A stretch of DNA of 64,000 nt from Linum tenue (lineage: Eukaryota; Streptophyta; Magnoliopsida; Malpighiales; Linaceae). A program made the position numbers and the translations under genes. The stretch lies in contig CAMGYJ010000011.1 in the NCBI GenBank assembly GCA_946122785.1, positions 3,038,001 through 3,102,000 of the forward strand, in the 5' to 3' direction. Position 1 is the stretch's first letter; the number at the start of each line of letters is the position of its first letter. Below are positions 42,640 through 55,717 of the stretch, piece by piece. A model generated the notes under the pieces. The model was not told the DNA's origin. It saw only the letters and a list, made by a program, of their open reading frames with translations, and did not search any database.

Positions 42640-45600
42640 CTAAACACAAGTGTTCTTATCAATCTTGCTATGAACCACGATCCACTCGATTATAACCTGA
42701 ATGACACGACGAGCGATGATATTGCCAGGAGTTGAGGCTTCATGAAATATGCGACGATTGCGCTCAAGCCAAATATACCAGCACACCGCGTGAAGGAAGC
42801 ATAAGCGAAACCAGCCTTCGAGATCTTCAGGGATAGCAGAAGGCCAGCTTCGAATTGTCTCGATAATTCTTTGAGGAGCATCCTGCAGTCCTCTGCATCT
42901 TCGGCGGATGAAGTTCCAAACAAGCTTTGCATAGTGACATCCGAGGAACATATGGTCAGCAGTCTCTTCATCCTGATAACAGAGCTCACAACGACTGCAA
43001 GTTCCCATCCCTTTCTTTTTAAATTATCGATGGTTGGAACCCTGTCGTGGAAGAGGGTCCAGATGAAGAAACAAATTTTTGGAGGGATGATGCTCTTCCA
43101 AATAGCGTCGCAGGGGAATGCAGGATCACCCGGATGAGAATCATTGTTGATACACCTGTACATAGCAGAGACAGAGAAATGCGAATTCGGTTTTGGAGCC
43201 CAAACGGGCCTCCAGGGACTACACAGATTATTAGACACACTCAAAGAATTAAGATGAAGAAGCAAGTTTTCTTTTTCTCTCAATGCACCACCTCTCAAAG
43301 AAATATTAAGTTTTAAATCCCAAACAATCGATTCACCAGAGATAGAAAACATGTCTGAGATAGAGAGGGAAAGTGGTAGTCGCTGCGACACGCGGGAAGT
43401 TATTAGCAATGATGGTACCAGGCCCCCAGCAGTCAAACCAGAAAGAAGCTTTGTTGCCAACTCCCGGGTCGATGTAAACATAGTTCCAAAAAGTATTGTA
43501 TTCCTTGGATATGCATGTCCAGGGAGATCTCCCATATCCATGCTTGATATCTTAAGGAGCGCCACCAGCTGCCAGTTTTAGTAATAAATCGCCAAAGCCA
43601 TTTAGATAAAAGAGCCTTGTTGAAGGCATCCATATCAAATAAGCCCAGGCCACCTTTAGACTTGGCGGTTTTGCAAATATTCCAGTTGACGAGGGGGGTT
43701 TTGTTTACATCCTCCGAGCCACTCCACATAAACCTTCTTATAATTCTTTCCTTGGAGGATGTAATTGATCTGGGTGCTTTGAATAGAGAGAAGTAGTGGA
43801 CGGGCATGCTGGATAAAACTTCTTTGTTGAGGGTGAGTTTTGCGCCATAGGAGAGATGTCTAGCTTTCCAACCATCCAATCTCTTGTGTAATCTGTCAAT
43901 AACTGGAGACTAGAAAGCGGCTTTAGCCGAATTCATGCCGAGAGGATATCCCAAGTAAAGAACTGGTTCATTACTCCATCTGCATCCGAAGACGTCCCCG
44001 ATAGTGATCATGATGGATTTGTCGAGATTAATCTTTAGCCCGGTAACTACTTGAAAGCACACAATTGTAGCAAGGAGATTGATAACTTGGTTGTGAGATG
44101 CATCGCAAAAAAGGAGGATGTCGTCAGCGAATAGAAGGTTGAGTAACCTCTCCGCTACGATCAGCTTCGTTCATGAAGAATCCCTCAATTAGACCAGCAG
44201 ACTTTAGCTTTGAAATCATGTAGGACAGAACATCCATAATGAGGGTGAAAAGTCCCAACGAGAGAGGATCACCTTGGCGAAGTCCCTTCTCAGCCGGAAA
44301 GAAACCCTTTGCCTCGCCATTGAGAATGATAGATTAAACAGGCTTGCACATAGTACCCTTGATCTAGTTGGACCATTGCGGAGGAAACCCAAGCTTATCT
44401 AGAATTTTGAAAAAACAATTCCAGTTAACTTTATCGAACGCTTTCTCAATATCGAGCTTGAAGAGGAGAACCGGTCTTCTACTTCGCTTTCTGTTGTCTA
44501 TAAGTTCATTGGCAATGAGTCATGCGTCATAAATCTGCCTGCCCTTGACTGCGGCATGTTGCTGTTGGGAGACGATATCAGGGAGAAGGGGGGCCGGTCT
44601 ACGCGAGAGAACTTTACTCACCAGTTTATTAAGGCTGCTTAAAAGGGAGATGGGTCTGAGATCTCTAACGTCTTCAACCGAGTCCTTTTTAGGTGCAAGA
44701 CAAATAAAGGAATGCGTAACCGAGTTGGGAAGAATGCCACTGCCATGGAACTCGTTAAAGGCCTTTAGTAAATCACCCTTGATCCATCCCCAGCATTTCT
44801 TGTAGAACTCGAAAGTAAAACCATCCGGTCTCGGGGCCTTACTCCCGTCGCAATCGGCAAGTGCTTCCCAAATTTCCCGTTCGCTGAAAGGAGAGCATAG
44901 GAAAGCGGCATCATGGATACTCACTCACTGGCTCAAATACAAGCGGAGGAAAGGTCGAGCACAAATATTCTCCTTGAAGTGATCAAGGAAATAAGAGACG
45001 AGAGCTGGGGACAGAGCCTCGCTGCCCTCGATGAGAATACCATTAATGGTGATCTTGCTGATGAAGTTAACCCTCCTCTTGTAATTAGCAACCTTATGAA
45101 AGAAGCTTGAGTTTTGATCGCCAAATTTTAGCAAGAGTTCTCTAGATTCCTGTCGCCAACAAATTTCTTGCACATTAAGGGCTTTAGCAAGATCAATATT
45201 TAACTGTATTCTGCTGTTTCTTTCTTCCACAGATAGAGGCATGGACTCCGCAATCAAGTCAAGAGCCGCAATGTTCCTGAGCAGATCCTCCACCTTAACG
45301 TGGATATTTCCGAAAATGTGCTTATTCCAAAATTTGATGTTTGCTTCAAAGATTGTAGCCTTCTTTACCATCGAAAACTGTAGCCAAACCCATCAATAGG
45401 TGAGAGAAGCCATATCGGAAGACTAGTGTAAAACCTTTCATCTTCGAGCCGCATGTTCTCGAATTTCTATGGCCGTTTAATGGGCCGGCTCTCACCCCAA
45501 GAGATGGCAAGAGGGTTGTGATCGGATTCAAATCTTGGAAGAGCAGTGAGGCAACAGTTAGGAGCCATGGAATCAAACTCAGGGGATATGAGAGCTCGAT

Positions 45601-46200
45601 CTAACCTTGAGAGGGAAGAGCTGCCAGCACCGTGGCTCCAAGTGAAGTTACTGCCTCCAAGTGGAAGGTCAAGTAATGCATTACTGTCAATGAAAGCATT
45701 AGAGGCATCCATTATATCAGAATTCCGCTGTGATCCCACGTATTCGTCGTGATTTCTGACCATGTTAAAGTCACCAGCTATACAAAGAGCTCCTTGATAA
45801 TTTTGACAAAGCTCGTGCAGATCATTGAGAAATTCTAACTATCAGAGCAGTCTTGTGGTCCATAAACTGTAACAAGGCGCCAAATAGAGGTGCTGAGGGT
45901 GTCACTAAATTCGACATCGATGAAATGATTCCCTTCACTGCTAGCGATCTTACGGGGACGAACTTTATCCCAGATAATGACAATGCCCCCCGAGCTTCCT
46001 ACTGCATCTTTAGCAATCCATCCCCAGTCGCCCCTACCGCCAATACTCCTGAGCAATTAATCAGTGCACGTCGCCCGTTTGGTTTCAATAAGACCTATAA
46101 TAGAGGCCTTCTTCCGATCAATGATCCATTTGACCCGATCACTTTTAGCAGCATCGCCCAAACCCCTGACATTCCAGATAAATATGGAGGTGGTCATCAT
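42640..46200 (-). pseudogene. LINE ORF2 (endonuclease, reverse transcriptase, zf-RVT)
   Basis: From about 46197 the minus strand reads IFIWNVRGLGD (start of an APE-type endonuclease), GDFNMVRNHDE, LDRALISPEF and SDHNPLAISWG. It continues with the RT blocks CDGSKAPRPDGFTFEFYKK, LRPISLLSSLNKLVSKVL, and LLFADDILLFCDA (about 44105-44145). It ends with a zf-RVT domain (PPKICFFIWTLFHDRVP ... CELCYQDEETADHMFLGC). Stops at several places, including 46056 and 45840, and frame changes (43900, 44345, 44925) show it is dead. The second Gly of the usual SPGPDG RT block is replaced (APRPDG). Confidence 0.88.
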
Positions 46201-47232
46201 GACCTATTGATAGCAGGACCACCTACCTGTTTCTTGCGACTCCTCGGCCCTGAAGGAGGAGGTGCAGTGGGCCCTAGCCGATGATTTTCCATTTCTAATT
46301 TGGAGCGACGGCTTCTAATTTTTCTATGATGCTTTTCTTGGGCTACCTGAAAGATAATGTTGCCAGCTTGGGCATTGCTATTAGTCGATTCCAGTTCGAA
46401 CAGATGAGAGAGGGCAACACTGGTGTATGTGAGGGTGTTGACATCGAAGGGATAAACATCAAAATTCCGCCTGACGGGTGATAGGATGCGATAACAGGAA
46501 GGAGATGGGAGCTGGGTTTCCTCCTCCTGATCAGTGGAAGTTGGAGAAAAAAGGGGGGAAATAGACGAATCATCTTGACCCATTTCTGGAGGAATGATAT
46601 CCCTGCTGGAATTAGTAGGTTGGGTATCATCCGAGTTTTGGTCTGGCATCTGAATTAGTAGGGAAGGAGGGGTTTCCGACACACAAAAATCGGGTGTGGA
46701 AATGTATGTCAAAAGGCGGGGGGAGAGGAAGAGATGGGGATTGGGTTGGGGGAAGGGGAGGCTACGACGGGTAGGGGGAGAGAATAAGGTGATACATTGG
46801 GAAAGGGATAAAAAGGATTGACTATGGTAATGGAGAGGGTTGAGTTTGAGTGCGATTGTAAAGAATTTGGATGGAGAAAGATCCTGAGTGAGGGAAGAGG
46901 TCGAGGGGGTGGAGATGAGAGTTGGTCCTTGAGGATATCGAAGAAGATAAACATCTGGGTTGAATGGGTCTGGAAGTTGGGCAAGAGGGTGGTAGAAGGC
47001 AGGGAAACTGAGTCGGACTTGCGGCTAAGTGGAGAAGTAAGAGGTAGTGAAGGAGAGTTGGGTTCATAGCTAAGTGGGGAGGGAATGGGCCTGTTTTGAG
47101 GTGGAATCCAGATGGGCCCAGCATTACGAACCCAAATTCGTTTGAAATCGACTGTAAGATTCTATTCCCTTGCCTGCTGTTGATGTCGATGACGTTTGGA
47201 TTGCCATGCACGTTGGGAACAGAATCCCACAC
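46197..47232 (-). pseudogene. LINE ORF1 remnant
   Basis: Pro/Ser-rich frames (for example MTYISTPDFCVSETPPS ... RKKQVGGPAINRS) lie directly 5' of ORF2, where L1-type elements encode their RNA-binding ORF1 protein. No zinc knuckle is visible, so the call rests on position. Confidence 0.5.
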
Positions 47233-47960
47233 TAGCCCTTGACAGCTATCGCGTGCGCCAGCTGGGGGTGAGGCTTTCGAGCTGTGACCTTAGCTCTTCC
47301 CACCTTGCCGATCGTGACCGGGAGGAGAGCTTGGAGTAAAGGCCGGCGATGGTGTAGCCAAGATTTTAACATTGAAAGTTAAATTATACACGAGAACTAT
47401 GTAGGATGACCAGTTACGAGTTTCCTTCGAGGTCGCTCGATCAATGATTATTACAGTTGTTATAATTAATTATTATTTGAGCATTATTATATAATAATTA
47501 TTTTCATAAAGTATATTTATTCTATTATTTTGTGATAATATTATATAAATTTGATAAATCTAGTTTTCAATAATATAATTATTTACTTTTCACTCTATTT
47601 GCACCCCCTACCTTTTCATCCAAACAACAATTTATCCCTCTACTTACACCCCCACCAATTTGCATCCCCTGCAATTCACTCATCAACTTGTACCCCTCGA
47701 ATTTGCACCTCTTGTTGCCAAACGTTAAACTAGATATATTAGTTCATGATTCATGATATAATATATCAACAAGTTGATATATTAAAAAGGTAAGATGATT
47801 CAACGAAAAAAAAAAAGGTAAGATCAAAATATTAATTCATGATTCATGATAGCAACAAAGCTTCTATTCAGGGCCCCGGGCCCGCTCGTTAAAACTTTCG
47901 GGGATCGGTGAACTTGGCCCAAAGCTAATTCGTGGAAGGATTAATATCTTATTTTGGCCC

Positions 47961-48818
47961 GAACTATGACCATATAATCAATTTTAGCTCGTGGTTTTAG
48001 AAATTAATATCATGACCTCAACTATGCATCATATAGACTCAATTGGCCCTACACATGGTTTGACCGTCAATTTGGACGGTCAACACCATTGACTGTTAGT
48101 CAACACGACATGTCATTGCCTAGTCGACCTAAAAAGCATTAAAAATTTTAAATTCAAATTATTTTTCTAATTACTATTATTTATCATTTTCAAATTAACC
48201 ATAAAATAAAATTTAAAAAATATAAAATAAAATTTATGTATTATCTTTAGGGACATTTGAAAATTATAAATTTAAAAAATATAATATAAATTTTATGTTT
48301 TGGAAATTTAAACAATCTGTAATAATTTGATAATTTTTGGTTAATTTATAAAATTCATCATTTTCAAATAATATTTGGTTAATTTATTTTATGTTTTTTA
48401 TTTTTTGATTAATTTGATAATGATAAGTAATAAAAATTAGGAAAATAATTTGAATTAGAAAAATTATTTTTTGTTTTATGATTTTTATATTTTCTAAATT
48501 TATAAAATTTAATTTGTTAATTTATAAAATTTATCATTTTCAAATGTCCCAAAAGATAAAACATCAAATTTATTTTATATTTTTAAAATTTTATTTTTTG
48601 GTTAATTTGAAAATGATAAATAATAGAAATTAGAAAAATAATTTAATTTTGAATTTTTTAATGATATTTAGGCTGATGAGGCAATGATGTGGCGTGTTAA
48701 CCATCCAAATTGACGGTCAAACCATGTGTCGGGCCAATTGAGTCTATATGTAAAATATTTGAGGCCAGGATGTTAATTTATAAAACCACGTGCCAAAATT
48801 AATATATAATCATAATTC
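47961..48818. mobile_element. Non-autonomous element with about 200-bp TIRs
   Basis: GAACTATGACCATATAATCA and on the other side, inverted, GAATTATGATTATATATTAA start a long inverted repeat. It includes TAGACTCAATTGGCCC, CATGGTTTGACCGTCAATTT and CATTGCCT in both arms. The centre (about 48180-48650) is nearly pure A/T and itself partly palindromic. Long TIRs suggest a Mutator-like or foldback element. No target duplication is certain. Confidence 0.65.
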
Positions 48819-48873
48819 ATATCGGTATTTACCGTTGGTAGAATTATGTTCTTTACTCACACTAGTCTTCATT

Positions 48874-48891
48874 CCCGCGCTCTGCGCCGGG
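48874..48891 (-). repeat. Helitron 3' terminal hairpin
   Basis: The GC-rich stem GCGC/GCGC with an AGA loop and outer CCCG/GGG pairs acts as the terminator of rolling-circle transfer in this class. Confidence 0.8.
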
Positions 48892-49689
48892 ACTTGTGGT
48901 AAATTCGTGTAATTGTGCAGTCAATGTTACTGATAAGGGTGTCTTGTGTGTTCGAAATACGTCGTTAATATGATTAGTGTATAATTCATGCAATTTTGCT
49001 TAATTACATGTTTGAGTAATAGATTTGAAGAATAAAAGTTTGCCAATTTGGTGGCAGTCTACATATTAGAATCAAAATTGTATACTTTTAATTCAATTTG
49101 TTTTTTAAAAGGCAACACTTAGAATTGATCTGCTTGTTTTTAAAATGCCACAAAGGCACAAATAATAGGCCAGTTGTCCTAGGCTTCCTATGAAGCAGAA
49201 AAAATCTCTGAATCCAACATGAATCCGGGCCTGGCAATCAAATAGAATGACCATTTGCATGTCGTTTCGTGAATGAACAGCTTTGGTCTCCATTTTTTTC
49301 ATTTTGCTGGATTAATTTATGGATATGTAAAAATTTGGATGATGAACATGAGAAGAACATCAAGAACTAAACAGTTCTGCATAACAAAGATGGTTGCATC
49401 TGGGTTATCCTCATGCCTATGTTTTAGGCAAAACAACAGACTGATAATGCAAGTAGTTGATAATTGCTACAAAATGCCAAGCTATTACTTCACTTGGTTC
49501 CTTTATCTGAGCGAATCCTACAATAGGCAAAACATGTATCTCATTAAACTCGTGTATTGGAAGGCTGAATAACGTGGCTAAGTTCATTTCTAAAATGTTA
49601 ATTAGATTACTAAAAAACACTCCCTCAACTATGAATCCATGAATAGCGCACCTGTCATGTCTGCTAACTGTTCACTCGATCTGTGCAAA

Positions 49690-49850
49690 TGCCTTCAAAA
49701 GCTTAAGCAAAGACAATATTTTTGGTGTATTTCTTTGGGATTCCATCAGTGCTAGTTATCAGAAAACGCAGGCCTTCTGGTGATCTCACCCTTGAAACAG
49801 CAACATACAACTGGACATGGCTAAATACAGGCTCTGGCAGAAGACAATAA
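49690..49850 (-). pseudogene. Helitron helicase (PIF1-like) last-exon fragment
   Basis: The minus strand reads [20 protein letters not shown] then PEGLRFLI and KKYTKNI, the conserved end of Rep/helicase proteins of plant Helitrons (usually FSHGQLYVALSRVTSxxGLK). The normal Gly is Val here. Nothing upstream continues it. About 160 bp remain of a gene of several kilobases. Confidence 0.8.
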
Positions 49851-49859
49851 ATAAATCAG

Positions 49860-51960
49860 CATGTTAAAATGATGTGGAGGTAGGTAGCCAACAGTTGTGA
49901 TTATGATTACTGAGACTAAAGCACAACTTTTGATCACAAAACCAAAAAGCTGGACTGAGCATTTTCTTTTTGGCGTCACAAAGAAAATAATTCAGAGCAC
50001 TGCATATGGTGGTCCTCAAATTACTGGACGACTCTTTCAGTGAGAACATAAATAGTAGCATGGAAGGCATTGCTTCACAGCAACAACCTAGCAGGCAAGG
50101 CAACAACCTATCAGTGCACAGTAGCAACTTCGCACATTCAGATTAAACTTAAGGTCATCTGAGCAAATTACCAAAGCATTAGGAACACAACACTTAGTCT
50201 AGACTGTCTGAAACTCTATTTACCAGCTGTTGACATCGCAAATATGAGGAAAGAAGGAGAAGAGTAAGATTATGCCAACAGTTGTGCTGCGCCAAGAACA
50301 GAGGATTCCTCTGCGACTTCACTTGTTGACCCAAAGCAATGAAACCCTTGTAAAACACATACTTTCTCTTTCACTCGTGTGAATCTGATTTGCTTTGATG
50401 TGCGACACAGAGGGTGAACTCCCCTACGGATCCAACAATCAACCAAGACCTACTGAAATAGAGAACAAAATCGAATAGGGGATAAAGAAATAACATATTA
50501 AAGAAAGAGAATACATATAAACAAAGCACCTAGGATTACAGAAAGTGCTTTTGAAATTCCAAAATTTCCAGCGCTGGAGGGATGACTTCTTGCAAAAGCC
50601 TTCTGATTGCGAAATCTTTACCGACATCTTCCTGAAAAAGAAAACTCACCAGAGAGAAAAAAATTACCTCAAGGAAAAATGAAACACTGGGCATCTACCT
50701 CTCCTCTGAATCGTCTCCTTACCTCTTGAATCCTCTAGTTGATTGGATGACAGATAATCAACTCTTGCAACTCCAAACCCATCCTTCAAAGCTAGTACGT
50801 ATGTACGGCAAAATAAGGGAAAACCTTGAACCAGAGGAAAACCAGCCAAATAAGGAAGTGCTTCGAGATTTGGAAGAAAATAAAACATTTGGAAGATCGG
50901 GGATAAAGGTGAGGATTTGAGTCGAACATGGTGAGAGAGTTCAAGCAACAGAAAGTACATAAAGATTAAACGTGATGAAAGAATAACAAAATCTCAATTA
51001 GGAAAAACAGAGAAAACAGACCTTGGGGATCTGGGTCTCATCCGATTCCTCTCTCACCCTCCCAAACTCGCCAGCTGACTGCACCAAGCTCTATTGGTTT
51101 CGAAAAGGAGAAGAGAGCCAAAAGCATAGAGAAAACAAAAGGTGATCAAATAACAAACCAAAATTATGAGAGACAAAGAAGGAGCAATCACGTGAAACCA
51201 GTATAGAACCTACGTATCATGATCTTCTTCGAATCCTCAATCCCTCTTCAAATAACTCCAGATAGCTCAAGATTCACTCCAAGATCCTCAAGTCCCTCTT
51301 TTGATCGCTCTTACTGTCCGCTTTAAGAAAGCCAAGGCCGATTTTTTTGGTTTCCTCTCTGATCCCAGGTGCTCGCATAACAAATTCGAAAGTGAGAAGG
51401 AGAGAGAGAATCCGATTGAGGTGAGAGCATAAAGAGGTTCAGAAAAGAGATGAGACTTGAGTTGAGAGTAACATGTTGGGTAAAAGAAATAGTGAGATTG
51501 AGGAGGTAGGTAGAACATGTGGTGGAGAAAAAAAGCTGTGCTTTTCCCTCTTCTTTGATATATCCAACTCAGAACGTCTTTCTCCTTTCTCTGCAAGGAT
51601 AAGTAACTCCCACCATCAAATCACCCAGAAAGAGAAAAGTCTCCCAGAGCTCCAATAAATTTTTTTCTCTCCGCGTCCTCCAATCCAATCAAGCAAACCC
51701 ATCACTGCTTCCAACCCCAAGACTGCTTTGCGAATTAACCAGGGCCATCCCGTTTCCCTGTGACCAACGCGCGTCTTCTCCCAGGGCCTAGCAGGCCACG
51801 CAGTGCAGCACAATCCGTCACATCCCTCTGGCACCTCAAGCAACCCATCACTCCTCCCCCTTCAAGGGTCTCTGCGACGAACACAGAGAGACAGAGAACC
51901 ACACACAACTTCCTGGCAACGCACAATATATTGTCAGATGAATAGTAAAATTAGGTCTAA
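49860..51960 (-). other. Unidentified Helitron interior, exon-like pieces
   Basis: Short minus-strand frames such as QGFHCFGSTSEVAEE (about 50290-50350) and GKDFAIRRLLQEVIPPALE (about 50550-50630) are bounded by plausible splice sites, but I recognise no family. They may be captured host exons or the Helitron's own untranslated leader. Confidence 0.3.
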
Positions 51961-52241
51961 ATGAGCAGTAAAACGTATCTAGGTGTACAGTAAAACGTGA
52001 GTGGGTGTACAGTAATCGGTGTTTTGCGCTATTATACTTTTAATGTCTTCTTTGCAACAAGAATATTCCACGGCGGATTGTCCAAAGTCGTGCAAACATC
52101 CTTGCTGGAATTGGAGTTAACCCCCGAAACGGCCAAAACTACTATTAAGTTTCCGCCACCGAACACAAATAAAGACACTCTACTCCCATCCACCTGCCGT
52201 CCGATCCGAACCAGAGCTAGCTTCCGCCATTCCTCTCTCCC

Positions 52242-52352
<111 letters not shown>

Positions 52353-52416
52353 CCATATAGACCGAAAGCAGTAATTCAGTAAATCTTATAACTTAGCCAA
52401 TAAGGTGCGCGCGGCC

Positions 52417-52734
52417 ATGGATGAACGAGTGAAGGTTCATGGAATGGCCAAGAGTCCATACTACTGGAGAGTGGCATGGACCCTGAAGCTCAAAGGTGTG
52501 CCCTTCGAGTACATAGAAGAAGACCTCTCCAGCAAAAGCCAAGTGCTTCTTCGGTACAACCCCGTCTACGGTAAGGTCCCTGTCCTCGTCCATGGCGGGA
52601 AACCCATTTGTGAGTCCTCTGCGATCATGGAGTACATAGACGAGACGTGGTCTGATCATGGCGCCCCTTTGATGCCTGGTCGCCCTTACGATCGAGCCAT
52701 GGCTCGGTTCTGGACCAAGTTTGCGGACGACAAG
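52417..52734 (+). pseudogene. GSTU pseudogene: Tau-class GST2, exon 1
   Basis: ATG at 52417 opens 106 codons ending at the donor AAG|GTAATT. The translation has the Tau N-terminal domain with catalytic Ser in MAKSPYYWRV, the glutathione-site KVPVLVHGGKPICESS and the end motif FWTKFADDK. Exon 1 itself is undamaged. It pairs in phase 0 with exon 2 at 60735-60989, 8 kb away, across an intron swollen by two transposons. The gene is in the same orientation as GST1, 12 kb upstream, so the two are relics of a tandem GSTU cluster. Confidence 0.92.
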
Positions 52735-52798
52735 GTAATTTGATCGAGCTTGTGGTTTAGTACTTCACATACTATTTACATTTTTCAACACGTATAAT

Positions 52799-55047
52799 CA
52801 GCGGCAGAACACAGAAGAGCACTAGGCCGCATTTCATTACAAAACTAGTGTGGGACCGGCCTTTTGGCCGGAGGAATGTGAGGTATGAAATTTGATAATG
52901 TAATGAGGTATATAGTTTATTATTGTATTGTTTTTGTGGGAAACACGTGATAAAAATAGTGAATTTTAGTAGGAAATAAACATGAATAATGCAATGAATC
53001 AAAAATCAGCCTTATGAACCAAAATCAAGTACTTGTTACCTTGTGAAACAATATTGTTTCTGGTAATATGATGAGGCGGAGTAAGTTTTATAGAAACCAA
53101 ATTCCAGAAAATCGAATAAAAAATCGCATATCCCGCCGGTTTTCGGGAAATGAGCATCTCACAATCGTTGCTAGCTTTTACTCGGCTAGTTGGCCGATTA
53201 ATTTGCTTTATAAAACTTTCATCTTGTCAGCATTGTGCTTTCTGGTTTTTTGCCAAGCCATGATAGAATATAAAGAAATCAACAATGAACAACACTATTT
53301 GGGATAGGAACCACCGTTCCTGTCCCCTAGAAAATGGTGGTAAACACGGACTCACCTGCCAAACTGGTTTGGATTGAGATTTTTATCGGGTATCAGGGAA
53401 CCAAGTGATTATAAATTAGACTTGATCAAACGGGCCAAAACTTGAAATTCAGCCTGTTTGACCGACCCATGCCAAACTCTAATTATTCTTTACTTTTAAA
53501 CTTTCTATTTGATAATAAAAAATAATGAAAGAAAATAGATGATTGCAATTCGCCATTTGCACATCACTGATTCGGGAATAAAACTATAGAATTTCGAAAG
53601 GAAACAAAAAATATTTAGTATCGTTTTAATGTTAAAAATAACCAAATAGATCTTTCTGTTTAGTTTTTTACTAACAAATACCAAACGATTCCCTATAATA
53701 TACACTATAATTTAATCATTATGATATCAAATAATTATATAATATATATTTGAAATAATAAAAATTGGACTAATTCGGTTGGTCGAGGTTGAACCATTGA
53801 ATAATTTTAAAATACATTATATTTTAGCCACTAAGATATAAAATAATAGCATAATATATATTATGTTAGAGAAAATATCTTGTTTTAGAATGACAAACCC
53901 ATGATGTTCATTTGTTTTACTTGATGGGCAAATCTCGTGTAGGTCAGACCCATTTAACTCGTTTATTTTATGATTAGCGGTTAGCCCATTAGAATCCATG
54001 CATTAGTTTATTGTTAAATTTTTTTCGTTTTAGCAATAAAAAATAATATTATTTTTGCCTTTTCATATATATTTTACCACCATGGAGAAATAAAAGGACT
54101 TAAAGTAAAAAATTAACACTCTTGGACCCGTTTAAATCCGCATGTGTACGGTAAGTTGGCCCGTTCCACAGAGAAAAAAGAAAAAAATTGACACTCCCTA
54201 CTCTACCCTTCCTACAAACACTCCTGGAGCAGGGGATTTGAAATGGGGGAAGAGTTTTTTCCTCTCTGCGATTATATGCTTTTAATTTAAAAAGATACAA
54301 CAAATGTACTTAGTGTGATTGGTTATGATCTTTGCTTTTCTTTAAAGTGGTCATGGTTCGAATCCTAATAAGTGTCTTTTTAATGAATAAAAAAAAGTAA
54401 TTGTGAAGACCAAAATGTCCTTCCTACTTTCACTCTGGATGCAGGAAATTTGAAATGGGGCTTCAAGTTTTCTCATTTGGCCTTTATTTATTGTGTAGAT
54501 TAGAACCGTATAAAAACATTATAGTTTTTTTTACAATATAAATTGTACACGACGGTATTTTAATTTAGCGAATGCATCAATAATGGAGTCCACATCCATA
54601 CCAATAGTATACATTGTTTTAAATAAAATACTTTAGCAATCGGCTAGAAATTCATCTTTCATTTTGTTGCGAAATCAGTTTTCATATGTTTCATTGTTGA
54701 AAAGGTTCTCCTTGTAGTAGTTGTTGGTACGGGCAGCGTCAACACTAGACAAATCAATCGTGCATTGTGTGTCCATACCTATATCCACTACGAACATACC
54801 TCATATTTCTTATAGTCTTTTACGTTTTAGACTTTTAGAATTTTAGATTTCATTATTTTTTTAGAAAAATACTCTTTGGAGCTAGAATTTCTAGGCTAAA
54901 TTTATAGTAGTGATTTGAATATGTTAATCTGAATCATTTTTCTAGTTACACCCAATCTTATTAAAAAATAATACTAGGCCGAATAACTAAAAGCGTGCAT
55001 TGTGTGTGTTCATACCTATATCTATCCACCCCTTGGATCCGCCACAG
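52799..55047 (-). mobile_element. hAT element, 2249 bp, in the GST2 intron
   Basis: CAGCGGCAGAACACAG and, inverted, CTGTGGCGGATCCAAGG form imperfect ends, flanked by the exact 8-bp duplication CGTATAAT (52791-52798, 55048-55055). The interior keeps a scrap of transposase on the minus strand. The repeated GTGCATTGTGTGT(G/C)CATACC words at 54760 and 54990 are subterminal. Confidence 0.85.
54540..54740 (-). pseudogene. hAT transposase C-terminal relic
   Basis: The minus strand reads RTFSTMKHMKTDF, then after a frame slip KMKDEFLADC, then MDVDSIIDAFAKLKYRRVQF. This is the conserved C-terminal dimerisation region (…FSxMKxxKTxLRNxM…DExL) of plant TTF-type/ZMYM1-like hAT transposases. Stops and a frameshift are present. 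Confidence 0.7.
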
Positions 55048-55055
55048 CGTATAAT

Positions 55056-55443
55056 ACTCTAGAGATACAAGTTACAACATAAACAATCGTTCATGTCGTG
55101 CTCAACCAAGATCCAAAAATTGTCTGGCTAATAATAAGCACTTTCCCTCCTATTAATTACTTGTTGACTTTAGTTTTCATTGTATATACATTCTTTCCCT
55201 AGAAAATCTCATGCCTGACTCTCATATTAATTGATACCTTACTGAAAAAGTGATGGCATGTAAGAAAAACCTCTAGGTTTCATTCGTTGTCTATCGAAGT
55301 TTTTCCAAATGTCATATATTGTGCGTTTGGGAAATCTCCAATATATAATTGAGAGTTTGTGCAAAATTTAAGTGTATTAAATAAGATTTCGTTGCATTGG
55401 GTCGTACAAAAGAGTAACATGAGATCGTTTTTGAATTTTACCT
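55056..55443. other. GST2 intron sequence
   Basis: AT-rich DNA between the hAT and copia insertions. No feature seen. Confidence 0.5.
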
Positions 55444-55448
55444 AACCA

Positions 55449-55717
55449 TAACAACGCAAATTTCACAGAGAATTGGAAGAAGAAAAAGTATCTTCTTCCT
55501 TCCTTCCTTCTTCTCATTTATATTCAGAGTTCATTACACGACAAAGAGCAGCTCAGCTGGGTAAAAGGAATGTAACAGTAAAATCGAATAACAGAAAAGA
55601 TAAATGACATCATGATGACCGTTGGAGTAGCTCGTGCTCCTCACGTGACTGGTGCCTTCCTTCGTTCTGGACTTGGAACAGAAGAAAAAACAGGGGTTTC
55701 TTCTTGTATTGCTAATA
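55449..55717 (-). repeat. 3' LTR of the young copia
   Basis: 269 bp, one mismatch to the other LTR (GAGCAG versus GACCAG, near 55546). The pol reading frame runs into it and stops at 55534. Confidence 0.95.

Larger units (their letters stand above)
42431..47395 (-). mobile_element. L1-type LINE, decayed
   Basis: A T-run at 42431 marks the poly(A) end on the minus strand. Upstream on that strand lie ORF2 (endonuclease, reverse transcriptase, zinc-binding RVT domain) and a Pro/Ser-rich ORF1 remnant. Nearly full length by content, but with many stops and frameshifts. No convincing target duplication was found, and the 5' end near 47380-47395 is approximate. Confidence 0.85.
41913..47724. mobile_element. 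Harbinger-like MITE split by a LINE
   Basis: The left end CGCTATGTTTGGGAAGAGGT and the inverted right end CGTTTGGCAACAAGAGGTGC pair after a small gap. Both are followed by GGGGTGCAAAT-type words, and TTA lies on each side (41910-41912, 47725-47727). The element's own DNA is about 41913-42430 and 47395-47724, with AT-rich inner parts. The LINE lies between. The exact superfamily is uncertain. Confidence 0.5.
48862..52062 (-). mobile_element. Helitron with helicase-end fragment
   Basis: On the minus strand the 3' end is a hairpin CCCGGCGCAGAGCGCGGG (48874-48891), eight bases, then CTAG (48862-48865) followed by T, the standard Helitron terminus. The 5' end is approximate: near 52062 a TCTTGTTGCAAAGAAG start leads to TTAAAAGTATAATAGCGC and GTTTTACTG(T/C)-type repeats. 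Inside there is only the end of a helicase gene and unrecognised exon-like DNA, so this is a non-autonomous, possibly gene-fragment-carrying copy. Confidence 0.7.

Noticed and set aside
47551..47733. Short Pro/His-rich plus-strand frame
   Set aside because: Falls within the MITE right arm (GGGGTGCAAAT complement words); no coding signs.
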